The position numbers were made by a program, and so were the translations under genes. This document shows positions 16,321 to 23,993 of a stretch of 64,000 bases of DNA, piece by piece. The notes under the pieces were generated by a model. That model was not told where the DNA came from. It saw only the letters and a program-made list of their open reading frames with translations, and ran no database searches. The stretch is from Acidimicrobiaceae bacterium (lineage in GTDB: Bacteria; Actinomycetota; Acidimicrobiia; Acidimicrobiales; Ilumatobacteraceae): the NCBI GenBank assembly GCA_020637235.1, contig JACJWG010000010.1, positions 62,001 through 126,000 of the forward strand, in the 5' to 3' direction. How positions within the stretch are numbered: position 1 is the stretch's first letter; each line of letters opens with the position of its first letter.

Positions 16321-16875
16321 TCAGCGCACCACGGTGTCGGCCTCGCGGCCGCCCTCGACCAGACGGATCGAGCCGTCGTCGTCCACCTCGACCGTGCTGA
16401 CCGACACGTGGTCGAGGCGACGCGACACCAGCGCGTCGCTCCCGAGCGCCGCGCCGATCACGACGTTGATCGCGACGAAGTGGCTGAACATCACGGTCTC
16501 CTGCCGACAGGTGCGCACGGCGGCGAGCACGGCGTCGCGGTACGCGGTGAACGGCAGCCCGAGGTCGGTCCAGGTGCCGCGCATCGCGTCGCGCAGCCAC
16601 TCCCCGCGATCGGCCATCGCGACGCCGGCCGGCGACGGGATCTCCCCGATGCGCGGCTCGATCATCAGCGGGTACCGCCATGCGGCGAGCAACGGCGCCG
16701 CGGTCTCCTGGCACCGCAGCAACGGGCTCGTCAGCACGTGCAGCGGCCCGATCGGCGCCAACCTCGCGCCGACGTCGACCGCCTGTTGCTTGCCGAGGGC
16801 GTCGAGACCGGGGTCGGGATCGGCGTCCCACCCCGCCGCGGCACGACCGTGGCGGACGAGGTGCACCCGGGTCAT
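16321..16875 (-). CDS. Histidine phosphatase family protein
   Basis: 184 residues. HLVRHGRAAAGWD carries the catalytic RHG motif of the phosphoglycerate-mutase-like superfamily; VLTSPLLRCQETAAPL holds the second Arg, a GEIPSP stretch follows, and MFSHFVAINVVIG holds the second His. The substrate is unknown. The ATG at 16875 is chosen because RHG-family proteins begin a few residues before the motif; reading further upstream would run into the PIG-L gene. It follows that gene by 25 bases, probably in the same operon. Confidence 0.87.
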   Translation of the reverse strand: MTRVHLVRHGRAAAGWDADPDPGLDALGKQQAVDVGARLAPIGPLHVLTSPLLRCQETAAPLLAAWRYPLMIEPRIGEIPSPAGVAMADRGEWLRDAMRGTWTDLGLPFTAYRDAVLAAVRTCRQETVMFSHFVAINVVIGAALGSDALVSRRLDHVSVSTVEVDDDGSIRLVEGGREADTVVR

Positions 16876-16900
16876 GCGACGTCGATCGGCGGTACGCCGT

Positions 16901-17686
16901 TCATTCGAACAGCCAACCCTCACGCAGCGGATGGTCGGCGCCCTTGCGGATGAACCATTCGGTGCCGAACGCCATCTCGAACGCCTGGGGGTCCATCGAC
17001 AGGAAGAACGACGAGTCGCTCACCTGACTCGCGTGACACGCGATGCTCGCCCGCTTCTGCGCCACGAAGTCGCGTACGTCGACCCGGTGGGTGATCTCGG
17101 CCTCCGGCGTGCCGAACGGATTGCCGTCGTCGCTCGGCCCTTCGGGGTCGAACTCCGGCTGCTCACCGTCCGACATCAGGTTCATCATCCGGGCGAGTGC
17201 ATCGCGGTTCATCGTCGCCTCGAACACCTGCGGTGTGCCGGCGAGCTCGGCGGCGCGATGGCCGACGTGGTGCACCTTGATGTGGTCGGGATGGCCGTAA
17301 CCGCCGTGCCAGTCGTACACCGTGAGCACGTCGGCGGCCTCCTCCCGCAAGATCGCGGCCAATCGTTCGGCGGCCTCGTCGAGCGGCGCCTGCAGGAACG
17401 ATTCGGGATGGTCGTTCTGGTCCCAGCCGGTCATGCCGCTGTCGGCGTAGTCGAGCCACGCCACCCGGTGGATGCCGAGCACCGCGGCCGACGCATCGCT
17501 CTCGCGACGTCGCCGGTCGACCAAGGTCTCTCCCGGCGCGAGATCGTCGGGCACCTCGCCGTGATCGCCGTTGGTGGCCACGACGAGCACGACACGATGG
17601 CCTTCGGCCGCCGCTCGCGCCATCGACCCACCCGTCTGGATCGCCTCGTCGTCGGGGTGTGCGTGGAAGCACACGAGCGTGCCCAT
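16901..17686 (-). CDS. PIG-L family amidase/deacetylase, mycothiol-amidase-like
   Basis: 261 residues. HAHPDDEAIQTGG and GYGHPDHIKVH are the zinc motifs, as in mycothiol S-conjugate amidase Mca and MshB; the HPDDE first motif, DYADSGMTGW and the overall length fit the Mca side. Mca-like enzymes cut mycothiol conjugates during detoxification. The start ATG shares its A with the stop of the CoA-transferase gene (TGATG). Assignment to Mca itself is uncertain, since actinobacteria keep several PIG-L paralogs. Confidence 0.82.
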   Translation of the reverse strand: MGTLVCFHAHPDDEAIQTGGSMARAAAEGHRVVLVVATNGDHGEVPDDLAPGETLVDRRRRESDASAAVLGIHRVAWLDYADSGMTGWDQNDHPESFLQAPLDEAAERLAAILREEAADVLTVYDWHGGYGHPDHIKVHHVGHRAAELAGTPQVFEATMNRDALARMMNLMSDGEQPEFDPEGPSDDGNPFGTPEAEITHRVDVRDFVAQKRASIACHASQVSDSSFFLSMDPQAFEMAFGTEWFIRKGADHPLREGWLFE

Positions 17687-18843
17687 CAGGCGTCGACCAC
17701 GGCCTTCGACTCGATCAGTGCGTCGATGCGATCGGCGGCGAGACCCCAGTCGGTGAGGACCTCACGAGTGTGCTGGCCGGGGTGTGCCGGGGCGCTGACC
17801 ACTTCGGGCACGGTGCGGCTGAAGCGCGGCGCCGGTGCCGGCTGCTGCACCCCGGCGACCTCGATGAAGGTCTGACGCTCGACGTTGTGCGGATGTGCCG
17901 CGGCCTCGCTCATCGTGAGCACCGGCGCGAAGCACACGTCGGTGGCTTCCATGAGCGAACACCACTCGTCGCGGGTCTTCGACTTCATCACCTCGCGGAG
18001 CCGCTGCTTCAGGTGCGGCCACTGGCTCTGGTCCATCTGCTTCGCGAACTCGGGATCGCCGTCGAGGCCGGTGAGACGCATCAACTCGGCGTAGAACTGC
18101 GGCTCGATCGAGCCGAGCGACACGAACCCTCCGTCGGCGCACTCGAACACGTCGTAGAAGTGGGCACCGGTGTCGAGCAGGTTGGTGCCGCGTGCGTTCT
18201 CGTCGAACATCCCGGCCGACTTGAACGCCCAGAACATGCTCATCAGCACCGCCGCGCCGTCGACCATCGCGGTGTCGACCACCTGACCCTGACCGCTGCG
18301 CTGCGCCTCGAGCAGTGCACACACGACGCCGTAGGCGAGGAACATGCCACCGCCGCCGAAGTCGCCCACCATGTTGAGCGGTGGCACCGGCGCCTCGCCG
18401 GCGCGACCGAAGTGGGCGAGTGCTCCGGCGAGCGAGATGTAGTTGATGTCGTGGCCGGCGGCCTGGGCGTACATGCCGTCCTGACCCCAGCCGGTCATGC
18501 GGCCGAACACCAGCTTCGGGTTCCGCGCGAGGCACACGTCGGGGCCGACACCGAGGCGCTCCATCACGCCGGGCCGGAACCCCTCGATCAGCGCATCGGC
18601 CCGCTCGACGAGGTCGAGCAGCGTGGCCACCCCGTCGGGGTGCTTCAGGTCGACGGCGATGTTGCGGCGACCACGCTGCATGACGTCGAAGTGCGGCCGG
18701 TCGGGCGCCGGGCCGCGTACCGACTGGGCACGATCGACACGGATGACCTCGGCCCCCATGTCGGCCAACATCATGGCGGCGAAGGGGCCGGGGCCGATGC
18801 CGGCGATCTCGATGATCCGATATCCAGTGAGCGGTCCTGACAT
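17686..18843 (-). CDS. Family III CoA-transferase, alpha-methylacyl-CoA-racemase-like
   Basis: 385 residues of the CaiB/BaiF family. GYRIIEIAGIGPGPFAAMML and DMGAEVIRVDR are the N-terminal CoA-binding parts. GHDINYISLAGAL and NMVGDFGGGGMFLAYGV match the His and Asp active-site segments of alpha-methylacyl-CoA racemases, so epimerisation of 2-methylacyl-CoA (branched or steroid side-chain breakdown) is the best guess over a true transferase. A TAGAAC hexamer is six bases before the ATG. It overlaps the downstream PIG-L gene by one base. Confidence 0.88.
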   Translation of the reverse strand: MSGPLTGYRIIEIAGIGPGPFAAMMLADMGAEVIRVDRAQSVRGPAPDRPHFDVMQRGRRNIAVDLKHPDGVATLLDLVERADALIEGFRPGVMERLGVGPDVCLARNPKLVFGRMTGWGQDGMYAQAAGHDINYISLAGALAHFGRAGEAPVPPLNMVGDFGGGGMFLAYGVVCALLEAQRSGQGQVVDTAMVDGAAVLMSMFWAFKSAGMFDENARGTNLLDTGAHFYDVFECADGGFVSLGSIEPQFYAELMRLTGLDGDPEFAKQMDQSQWPHLKQRLREVMKSKTRDEWCSLMEATDVCFAPVLTMSEAAAHPHNVERQTFIEVAGVQQPAPAPRFSRTVPEVVSAPAHPGQHTREVLTDWGLAADRIDALIESKAVVDA

Positions 18844-18849
18844 GGCCCC

Positions 18850-18855
18850 GTTCTA
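18850..18855 (-). promoter_or_regulatory. -10-like TAGAAC, leaderless start of the racemase-like gene
   Basis: TAGAAC, six bases, ATG at 18843 on the minus strand. The last base differs from the usual T. Confidence 0.35.
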
Positions 18856-18890
18856 GCCGCCGCGCCGAGGCCGCACGGCACCGGATGCGT

Positions 18891-18992
18891 TTGGTCATTT
18901 TCGCGTCACATCGGTGCCGACGTGCACAGACGCGCTCGGAGCCAGTCACGCGTTCGTGCGCGAACGCGTCACCCTGACGCGAAAGTGACCAA
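18891..18992. repeat. Long inverted repeat with a nested palindrome
   Basis: Left arm 18891-18908 (TTGGTCATTTTCGCGTCA) and right arm 18975-18992 match over 18 bases with one difference, which would be a G-U pair in RNA. Inside, ACGCGTTCG and CGAACGCGT flank a TGCG loop (18948-18969). It lies between the hydrolase gene (whose 3' end is at 18998) and the promoter of the racemase-like gene. It may be a terminator, a regulator site or a small palindromic element. Confidence 0.6.
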
Positions 18993-18997
18993 TCGCG

Positions 18998-19879
18998 CTA
19001 GGTGGCGGGGTGGGTGTGCGCGGCGACGGCGGCCACGATGGTGGGCCACAGCGGCTCGGGGAGGTCGTGACCCATGTCGGCCAGGTACAGCAGGTGCGCG
19101 CCGGGGATCGCGTCCGCCGTCGCGAACCCGCCGCTCGGCGTGATCAGCGTGTCGTCGCGGCCGTGGATCACGAGCGCCGGCACGTCGAGCTGACGCAGCC
19201 GCTCGGTGCGGTCGCCGCTGGCCACGATCGCCGCCATCTGGCGCGGGCCACCCTCGCCGTAGTTCGACCGGTCCCAGCCGATCGCCGCGAGCTCCTTGGT
19301 GCGCTCGGCGTTCCGGTGCTTCTTCGAATGCCACGCCATCCACTTCGGCGACTCGTCGATGTAGGCCTCGCGCGTGGTGGCCGGCGGCGAGAGCAGCACA
19401 CCGAGCACCTCGGGCGCGGCCTGGCCGACCGACGGGTCGCCGGTGGTGCTCATGACCGAGGTGACCGACGCGACCCGGGTCGGGTGCTCGATCGCCATGG
19501 TCTGCACGATCATCCCGCCCATCGAGGCGCCCATCACGTGCGCACGCTCCACACCGAGGTGGTCGAGCAGGCCGATGCCGTCGGCAGCCATGTCGGACAG
19601 CGTGTACGGCACCGGCGGCAGCTCGCCGCCGCTCAGCGCTGCCGTCATCACGGCGCCGGTGTCGACCGCGACGCCGTCGAGCTTGGTGCTGAGACCACAG
19701 TCGCGGTTGTCGTAGCGGACCACGTACAGACCGGTGTCGGCGAGCATCTGGCAGAAGCGCTCGTCCCACTGGATCATCTGGGCGGTGAAGCCCATCACCA
19801 GCAACAGCGTCGGGTCGTCGGGTGAACCGAAGGTGTCGTGTTCGAGTTCCATCCCGGTGGCAACGAGCGCGCGTGGCAT
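18998..19879 (-). CDS. Alpha/beta hydrolase
   Basis: 293 residues. GASMGGMIVQTMAIEHP is the nucleophile elbow (Ser), VIHGRDDTLITP holds the Asp, and LADMGHDLP the His of the triad; the oxyanion part is LLLVMGFTAQMIQWD. Close in form to actinobacterial hydrolases annotated as lipase or carboxylesterase-like; substrate unknown. The ATG at 19879 is supported by TAGCCT exactly six bases upstream. Divergent from the F420-type oxidoreductase gene, 24 bases apart. Confidence 0.9.
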   Translation of the reverse strand: MPRALVATGMELEHDTFGSPDDPTLLLVMGFTAQMIQWDERFCQMLADTGLYVVRYDNRDCGLSTKLDGVAVDTGAVMTAALSGGELPPVPYTLSDMAADGIGLLDHLGVERAHVMGASMGGMIVQTMAIEHPTRVASVTSVMSTTGDPSVGQAAPEVLGVLLSPPATTREAYIDESPKWMAWHSKKHRNAERTKELAAIGWDRSNYGEGGPRQMAAIVASGDRTERLRQLDVPALVIHGRDDTLITPSGGFATADAIPGAHLLYLADMGHDLPEPLWPTIVAAVAAHTHPAT

Positions 19880-19885
19880 CGGGGC

Positions 19886-19891
19886 AGGCTA
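19886..19891 (-). promoter_or_regulatory. -10 hexamer TAGCCT, leaderless start of the hydrolase
   Basis: TAGCCT plus six bases to the ATG. It overlaps by two bases the plus-strand TACCTT (19890-19895) that lies eight bases before the oxidoreductase ATG, so the two -10 elements are face to face. Confidence 0.6.
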
Positions 19892-19903
19892 CCTTCGGCG
19901 ACC

Positions 19904-20821
19904 ATGACGATGTTCGACGCCGTGTTCGGCGTGCACGCCGGGTTGCAGCACACGACCGCCGACGAGTTGCGATCGGTCTGGCAGACGATCGAGGACCTCG
20001 GCTACGGATGGATCTCGATCTGGGACCACTTCTACGGCGCGACCGGTCATCCCGACGACGCCGCGTGTCTGGAGGCCGTCGCGATGCACGCGGCCCTCGC
20101 GTGCAGCACCGAGCGGGTGCGCGTGGGCTCGCTCGTGTACTCGATCGGCTACCGCCACCCGGCCGTGCTGGCCAAGGCGATCACCACCATCGACCAGCTG
20201 TCGGGGGGTCGCGCCGACATGGGCATCGGCGCCGGCTGGGCACAGATCGAGTACCAGGCGTACGGCATCCCCTTCCCCGAGGTGCGGACGCGTATGGACC
20301 AGCTCGAAGAGGGCATCCAGTGCCTGCGCGGGTTGCTGCACCACGAGGTGACGAACTTCGAGGGCGAGTGGTTCACGCTCACCGACGCCCGCAACGAACC
20401 ACGGCCCCTGCAGCACCAGCTGCCGATCTGGATCGGCGGCGGTGGCGAGAAGCGCACGCTGCGGATCGCCGCCCAGTACGCCGACGGGTGGAACGTGCCG
20501 TTCATCTCGCCCGAGCAGTTCGCCCACAAGAACGCCGTGCTCGACGAGCACTGCGCACGCGTCGGACGCGAACCGGGCGAGATCAAGCGGGCGATCAACT
20601 GCGGACTCGCCTGGACCGAGGACAGCCTGCAGCAGCAGTTCGGTGCCATCGCCGAGTTCGTGCGACCCGGCGTGCTCACCGGCAGCGACCAACAGGTGAT
20701 CGACACCATCGGCGCCTACGTCGAGGCGGGCGCCGACCAGGTGAACATCGCCCTGCGCGCCCCGTTCGACCTCGACGCGATCGATCGGCTGAGCGCCACG
20801 CTGGGCTTGGATCGAGCGTGA
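19904..20821 (+). CDS. LLM-class flavin/F420-dependent oxidoreductase
   Basis: 305 residues of the luciferase-like TIM-barrel family. WISIWDHFYG, VGSLVYSIGYRHPAVLAKAITTIDQLSGGR and MGIGAGWAQIEYQAYGIPFP are typical of actinobacterial F420-dependent members, as is PIWIGGGGEKRTLRIAAQYADGWN. The cofactor cannot be proved from sequence alone; substrate unknown. The ATG at 19904 is chosen because the family starts there; longer readings overlap the divergent promoter. galK follows with a 4-base overlap (GTGA). Confidence 0.88.
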   Translation: MTMFDAVFGVHAGLQHTTADELRSVWQTIEDLGYGWISIWDHFYGATGHPDDAACLEAVAMHAALACSTERVRVGSLVYSIGYRHPAVLAKAITTIDQLSGGRADMGIGAGWAQIEYQAYGIPFPEVRTRMDQLEEGIQCLRGLLHHEVTNFEGEWFTLTDARNEPRPLQHQLPIWIGGGGEKRTLRIAAQYADGWNVPFISPEQFAHKNAVLDEHCARVGREPGEIKRAINCGLAWTEDSLQQQFGAIAEFVRPGVLTGSDQQVIDTIGAYVEAGADQVNIALRAPFDLDAIDRLSATLGLDRA

Positions 20822-21819
20822 GCCCCACCGTCGTCCGGGCACCCGGACGTGTGAACCTGATCGGCGATCACACCGACTACACCGGCGGGCTGGTGTTCCC
20901 GATGGCGGTCGATCGCTGGACCGAGATCCGCTGCGCACCACACGACCGCGTCGAGCTCACCTCCGCCGACGAGGCCGAACCGGTGTCGTTGCCGCTCCGG
21001 GTGGACGATCCGACCGCGGTCTCGCCGGCATGGGGCCGGTACGTCGCCGGCGTGGTGTCGGAGATGGCGCCGACGCAGGGCATCCGCGGGCGTGTGAGCA
21101 CCACGATCCCGATCGGCGGCGGCATGTCGAGCAGCCACGCACTCGAGGTGGCGGTGGCACTCGCGCTCGGCTTCGAGGGCAGCGTCGTCGAACTCGCACA
21201 GCTCACGCAGCGAGCCGAGAACCGGGCCTCGGGCGTGCCGACAGGAATCATGGACCAGTTCGCGATCGCCGGTGGTGTGGCCGGCCATGCGTTGTTGATG
21301 GACTGCGGCGCGCTCACCATCACCCCGGTGCCCGTGCCCGACGACGTCGACGTGGTGGTGCAGTTCGTCGCACATCGAACCCTCGTCGGCTCCGCGTACG
21401 CCGACCGCGTCCGCGAGTGCGCGACGGCCGAGGCCGAGATCGGTCCGCTCCGAACGGCCGACCCGGCGACGGCTGCATCGATCGCCGACCTCGTGGTGCG
21501 CCGGCGGGCGATGCACGTGGTGGCCGAGAACCGGCGCGTGCTCGACTTCGCCGACGCGCTGCGCGCCCACGACCTCGCCGGCGCCGGGCAGTTGATGCTC
21601 GCGAGCCACGCCAGCCTGCGCGACCTGTACGAGACGTCGACGACGCAGATGGACGCAGCCGTGGACCACGTCGCGTCGTTGCCCGGCGTGTACGGGGTAC
21701 GGATGACCGGCGGCGGGTTCGGGGGCTGCATCGTCGCGCTCACCGAGCCCGGCGCGCTGACCGACGGCTGGCGGGTCACCGCCGTCGAGGGCGCACGTGT
21801 CCTCGACGCGGCGCCATGA
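20818..21819 (+). CDS. galK: Galactokinase-like GHMP kinase
   Basis: 333 residues, starting at GTG that overlaps the previous stop. RVNLIGDHTDYTGGLVFPMAVD is the galactokinase signature (GEHTDYN-type, here with Asp), GGGMSSSHALEVAVALALG is the ATP-binding motif, GIMDQFA carries the catalytic Asp, and GGGFGGCIVAL is the third GHMP motif. It phosphorylates galactose at C1 or a close relative. At 333 residues it is shorter than the usual 380 or so, and no galT or galE is nearby, so another sugar is possible. Confidence 0.86.
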   Translation: MSPTVVRAPGRVNLIGDHTDYTGGLVFPMAVDRWTEIRCAPHDRVELTSADEAEPVSLPLRVDDPTAVSPAWGRYVAGVVSEMAPTQGIRGRVSTTIPIGGGMSSSHALEVAVALALGFEGSVVELAQLTQRAENRASGVPTGIMDQFAIAGGVAGHALLMDCGALTITPVPVPDDVDVVVQFVAHRTLVGSAYADRVRECATAEAEIGPLRTADPATAASIADLVVRRRAMHVVAENRRVLDFADALRAHDLAGAGQLMLASHASLRDLYETSTTQMDAAVDHVASLPGVYGVRMTGGGFGGCIVALTEPGALTDGWRVTAVEGARVLDAAP

Positions 21820-21844
21820 CCGGCACCACGAGAGGAGCACACCC

Positions 21845-22711
21845 ATGACGGCACCCGAGGTCCGCCTGCTCGCATCGGGACTTCGTTTCGGCGAAGGCCC
21901 GCGCTGGCACCACGGCCGGCTCTGGTTCAGCGACATGTACGACCACCAGGTGAAGACCATCGGGCTCGACGGTCGCCTCGAGGTGAAGGTGGACCTCCCG
22001 GGTCAACCGAGCGGGCTCGGCTGGACACCCGACGGCGACCTGCTGATCGTGTCGATGCGGGAACGGCAGCTGCTGCGGGTGGACCACGACCGGTTGGTGG
22101 TGCACGCCGAACTCGGCGACGTGGCCACCTGGCACTGCAACGACATGGTGGTCGACGCCGAGGGCCGGGCCTACGTGGGCAACTTCGGCTTCGACCTCCA
22201 CGCGGCAGAGGCGGCCGGCGACTTCTCGTCGGCGCGCAGCGCAGCGATGGCGCTGGTGCATCCCGACGGGTCGGTGGAGGTGGCCGCCGACGACCTCGCG
22301 TTCCCGAACGGCACCGTGATCACGCCCGACGGTTCGACGTTGATCGTCGCCGAGTCGATGGGTCGACGTCTCACCGCGTTCGACCGTGGGGCCGACGGCC
22401 GTCTGTCGAACCGACGGGTGTGGGCCGACCTCGGCCGCCGTCTGCCCGACGGCATCTGCCTCGACGCCGAGGGCTGTGTCTGGTTCGCCAATGCGGGCGG
22501 CAACGAGTGCGTCCGGGTGGCCGAGGGCGGCGAGGTGCGCCAGGTGGTGGTGACCGATCGACCGGCCTACGCGTGCATGCTCGGCGGTCCGGAGGGACGG
22601 CATCTGTTCATGCTCACCTCGTCGAGTTCGCACCCCGACCAGTGCCTCGCCCATCGCGACGCGCAGGTGGTGGTGGCCGAGGTGACGGTGCCTCACGCCG
22701 GCACCCCCTGA
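21845..22711 (+). CDS. SMP-30/gluconolactonase-family sugar lactonase
   Basis: 288 residues of the six-bladed propeller family. FGEGPRWHHGRLWFSDMYD supplies the metal-binding Glu, WHCNDMVVDAEGRAYVGNFG the Asn, FPNGTVITPDGSTLIVAES the second Asn region, and PDGICLDAEGCVWFAN the catalytic Asp. It would open sugar lactones or related lactones. A GAGAGGAG ribosome site precedes the ATG. It is 25 bases behind galK in the same operon, which suggests a sugar oxidation or salvage route. Confidence 0.88.
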   Translation: MTAPEVRLLASGLRFGEGPRWHHGRLWFSDMYDHQVKTIGLDGRLEVKVDLPGQPSGLGWTPDGDLLIVSMRERQLLRVDHDRLVVHAELGDVATWHCNDMVVDAEGRAYVGNFGFDLHAAEAAGDFSSARSAAMALVHPDGSVEVAADDLAFPNGTVITPDGSTLIVAESMGRRLTAFDRGADGRLSNRRVWADLGRRLPDGICLDAEGCVWFANAGGNECVRVAEGGEVRQVVVTDRPAYACMLGGPEGRHLFMLTSSSSHPDQCLAHRDAQVVVAEVTVPHAGTP

Positions 22712-22803
22712 CGGACCCACCCCCGAGGTCCCCATTGTCCCGCCGTCACCGACCGGGCCGCCGTCGGCCCCGAGGGGTGAGGGCCGGCGGACGACCGGTC
22801 GGC

Positions 22804-22819
22804 TCCGGTGCGCACCGGA
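22804..22819. other. 16-base perfect palindrome at the convergent gene ends
   Basis: TCCGGTGCGCACCGGA, one base from the LacI-family stop codon, in the gap between the lactonase and regulator genes. Could be part of a shared terminator. Confidence 0.3.
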
Positions 22820-23866
22820 TCAGCCGGCACGCACCGAGGACGCGCCGATCGAGAGATCGGGCGCGATCTCCACGTGGTGGGCGCGCCGACGGTGCAACGT
22901 GCCCGCCACCTGGTCGGCGAGGAGGTCGAGTGCCGTCGACGCCAGCGCGGCGAACGGTTGCACCACGCTGGTGAGGGCCACCTCGCCATGGGTGTCGAGC
23001 CCCGAGCCGGTGCCGTCGAAGCCGACGATCGCCACGTCGTGGGGCACGCGCACCGACAGTGCCGTGCACGCCCACATCGCGCCGATCGCCATCTCGTCGT
23101 TGCCGACGAAGATGCCGTCGACGCCCCGCTCGATGAGCAGCGCAGCGGCGCCGGGACCGCTGCCGCGCTGGAAGTCGCCCTCGATCACGAGGCTGGGGTC
23201 GACCGTGAGCCCGGCACGTTCGTGTGCGACGCGATAGCCGTCCAACCGCTGTCGCACGTCGACGCGCGACATCGGGCCGGTGATCGTGCCCACCCTGCGG
23301 CAGCCCTGCTCGAACAAGTGCGTGACCGCGGTGGCGCTCGACTCGCGATTCTCGACATCGACGGTGACGAACTCGTCGCGGTGCGGGTGGCGGCCGATCA
23401 GCACGGCGGGCATCGACGAGTCGAGCAGCTCGTCCACCCACGGATGACCGATCGCGACCGAGCTGATCACCAGACCGTCGAGCAGCCCGTCGCGCAGGAT
23501 GTGTGCCACCGTTCGACCGGGCTCGGAGGCCACCACGTGCAGCATGAGACCGAGGTCGGCGCGGGCGGCCGAACGCGCGACGGCGTGGCTGAGCGACGCA
23601 GCGTACGGATCGACCCTCAGGTCGTCCGACGGCAACACGAGACCCACCACGTTCGATCGCCCGCTCGCGAGCTGACGGGCGGCACGGTTGGGACGGAAGC
23701 CGAGGTGGTCGGCCAGCCGGGTGATCCGTTCGCGGACATCGGCGCGCACCCCCGGTTGACCGTTGATCGCGCGCGAGGCCGTGGCCCGCGACACCCCGCC
23801 GAGGCGCGCGAGATCGTCGAGGGTGATCGGGGCAGGCACCGGCTGGTGCGTTTCGGTTGACGACAC
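22820..23866 (-). CDS. LacI-family transcriptional regulator
   Basis: 348 residues. The N-terminal helix-turn-helix is ITLDDLARLGGVSRATASRAING, the hinge is LGFRPNRAARQLASGRSNVVGLV, and the rest is a periplasmic-binding-protein-like sugar sensor (VDGIFVGNDEMAIGAM; AIVGFDGT). The GTG at 23866 is chosen over the ATG at 23896: GAAGGGG lies six bases upstream of it, and the upstream ATG would sit inside an operator. It is divergent from the GH2-like gene and should repress both genes through the two operators listed. Confidence 0.88.
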   Translation of the reverse strand: MSSTETHQPVPAPITLDDLARLGGVSRATASRAINGQPGVRADVRERITRLADHLGFRPNRAARQLASGRSNVVGLVLPSDDLRVDPYAASLSHAVARSAARADLGLMLHVVASEPGRTVAHILRDGLLDGLVISSVAIGHPWVDELLDSSMPAVLIGRHPHRDEFVTVDVENRESSATAVTHLFEQGCRRVGTITGPMSRVDVRQRLDGYRVAHERAGLTVDPSLVIEGDFQRGSGPGAAALLIERGVDGIFVGNDEMAIGAMWACTALSVRVPHDVAIVGFDGTGSGLDTHGEVALTSVVQPFAALASTALDLLADQVAGTLHRRRAHHVEIAPDLSIGASSVRAG

Positions 23867-23882
23867 GAACGACCCCTTCACA

Positions 23883-23895
23883 GAAAGCGCTTCCA
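23883..23895 (+). promoter_or_regulatory. LacI-type operator 1, GAAAGCGCTTCCA
   Basis: A near-palindrome with core AAGCGCTT, the classic LacI/GalR-family half-site pattern. It sits just upstream of the regulator's ribosome site and overlaps the expected start point of a -10 TAGCAT (minus strand, 23895-23900), so it should give autorepression. Confidence 0.72.
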
Positions 23896-23993
23896 TGCTA
23901 GGGTGTCCGTCGGACCGGCGTCAATCATCGAGCACCTCCATCCCGTGTGAGCTGCATGAACGACGTCGGACCTGTCCCCGAGAGATCATCACC

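Noticed and set aside
16321..16923. Histidine phosphatase start at 16923
   Set aside because: It would overlap the upstream gene and add an arginine-rich leader before the RHG motif; ATG 16875 fits better.
22820..23896. LacI regulator start at ATG 23896
   Set aside because: That ATG lies over the operator; GTG 23866 has a strong ribosome site.
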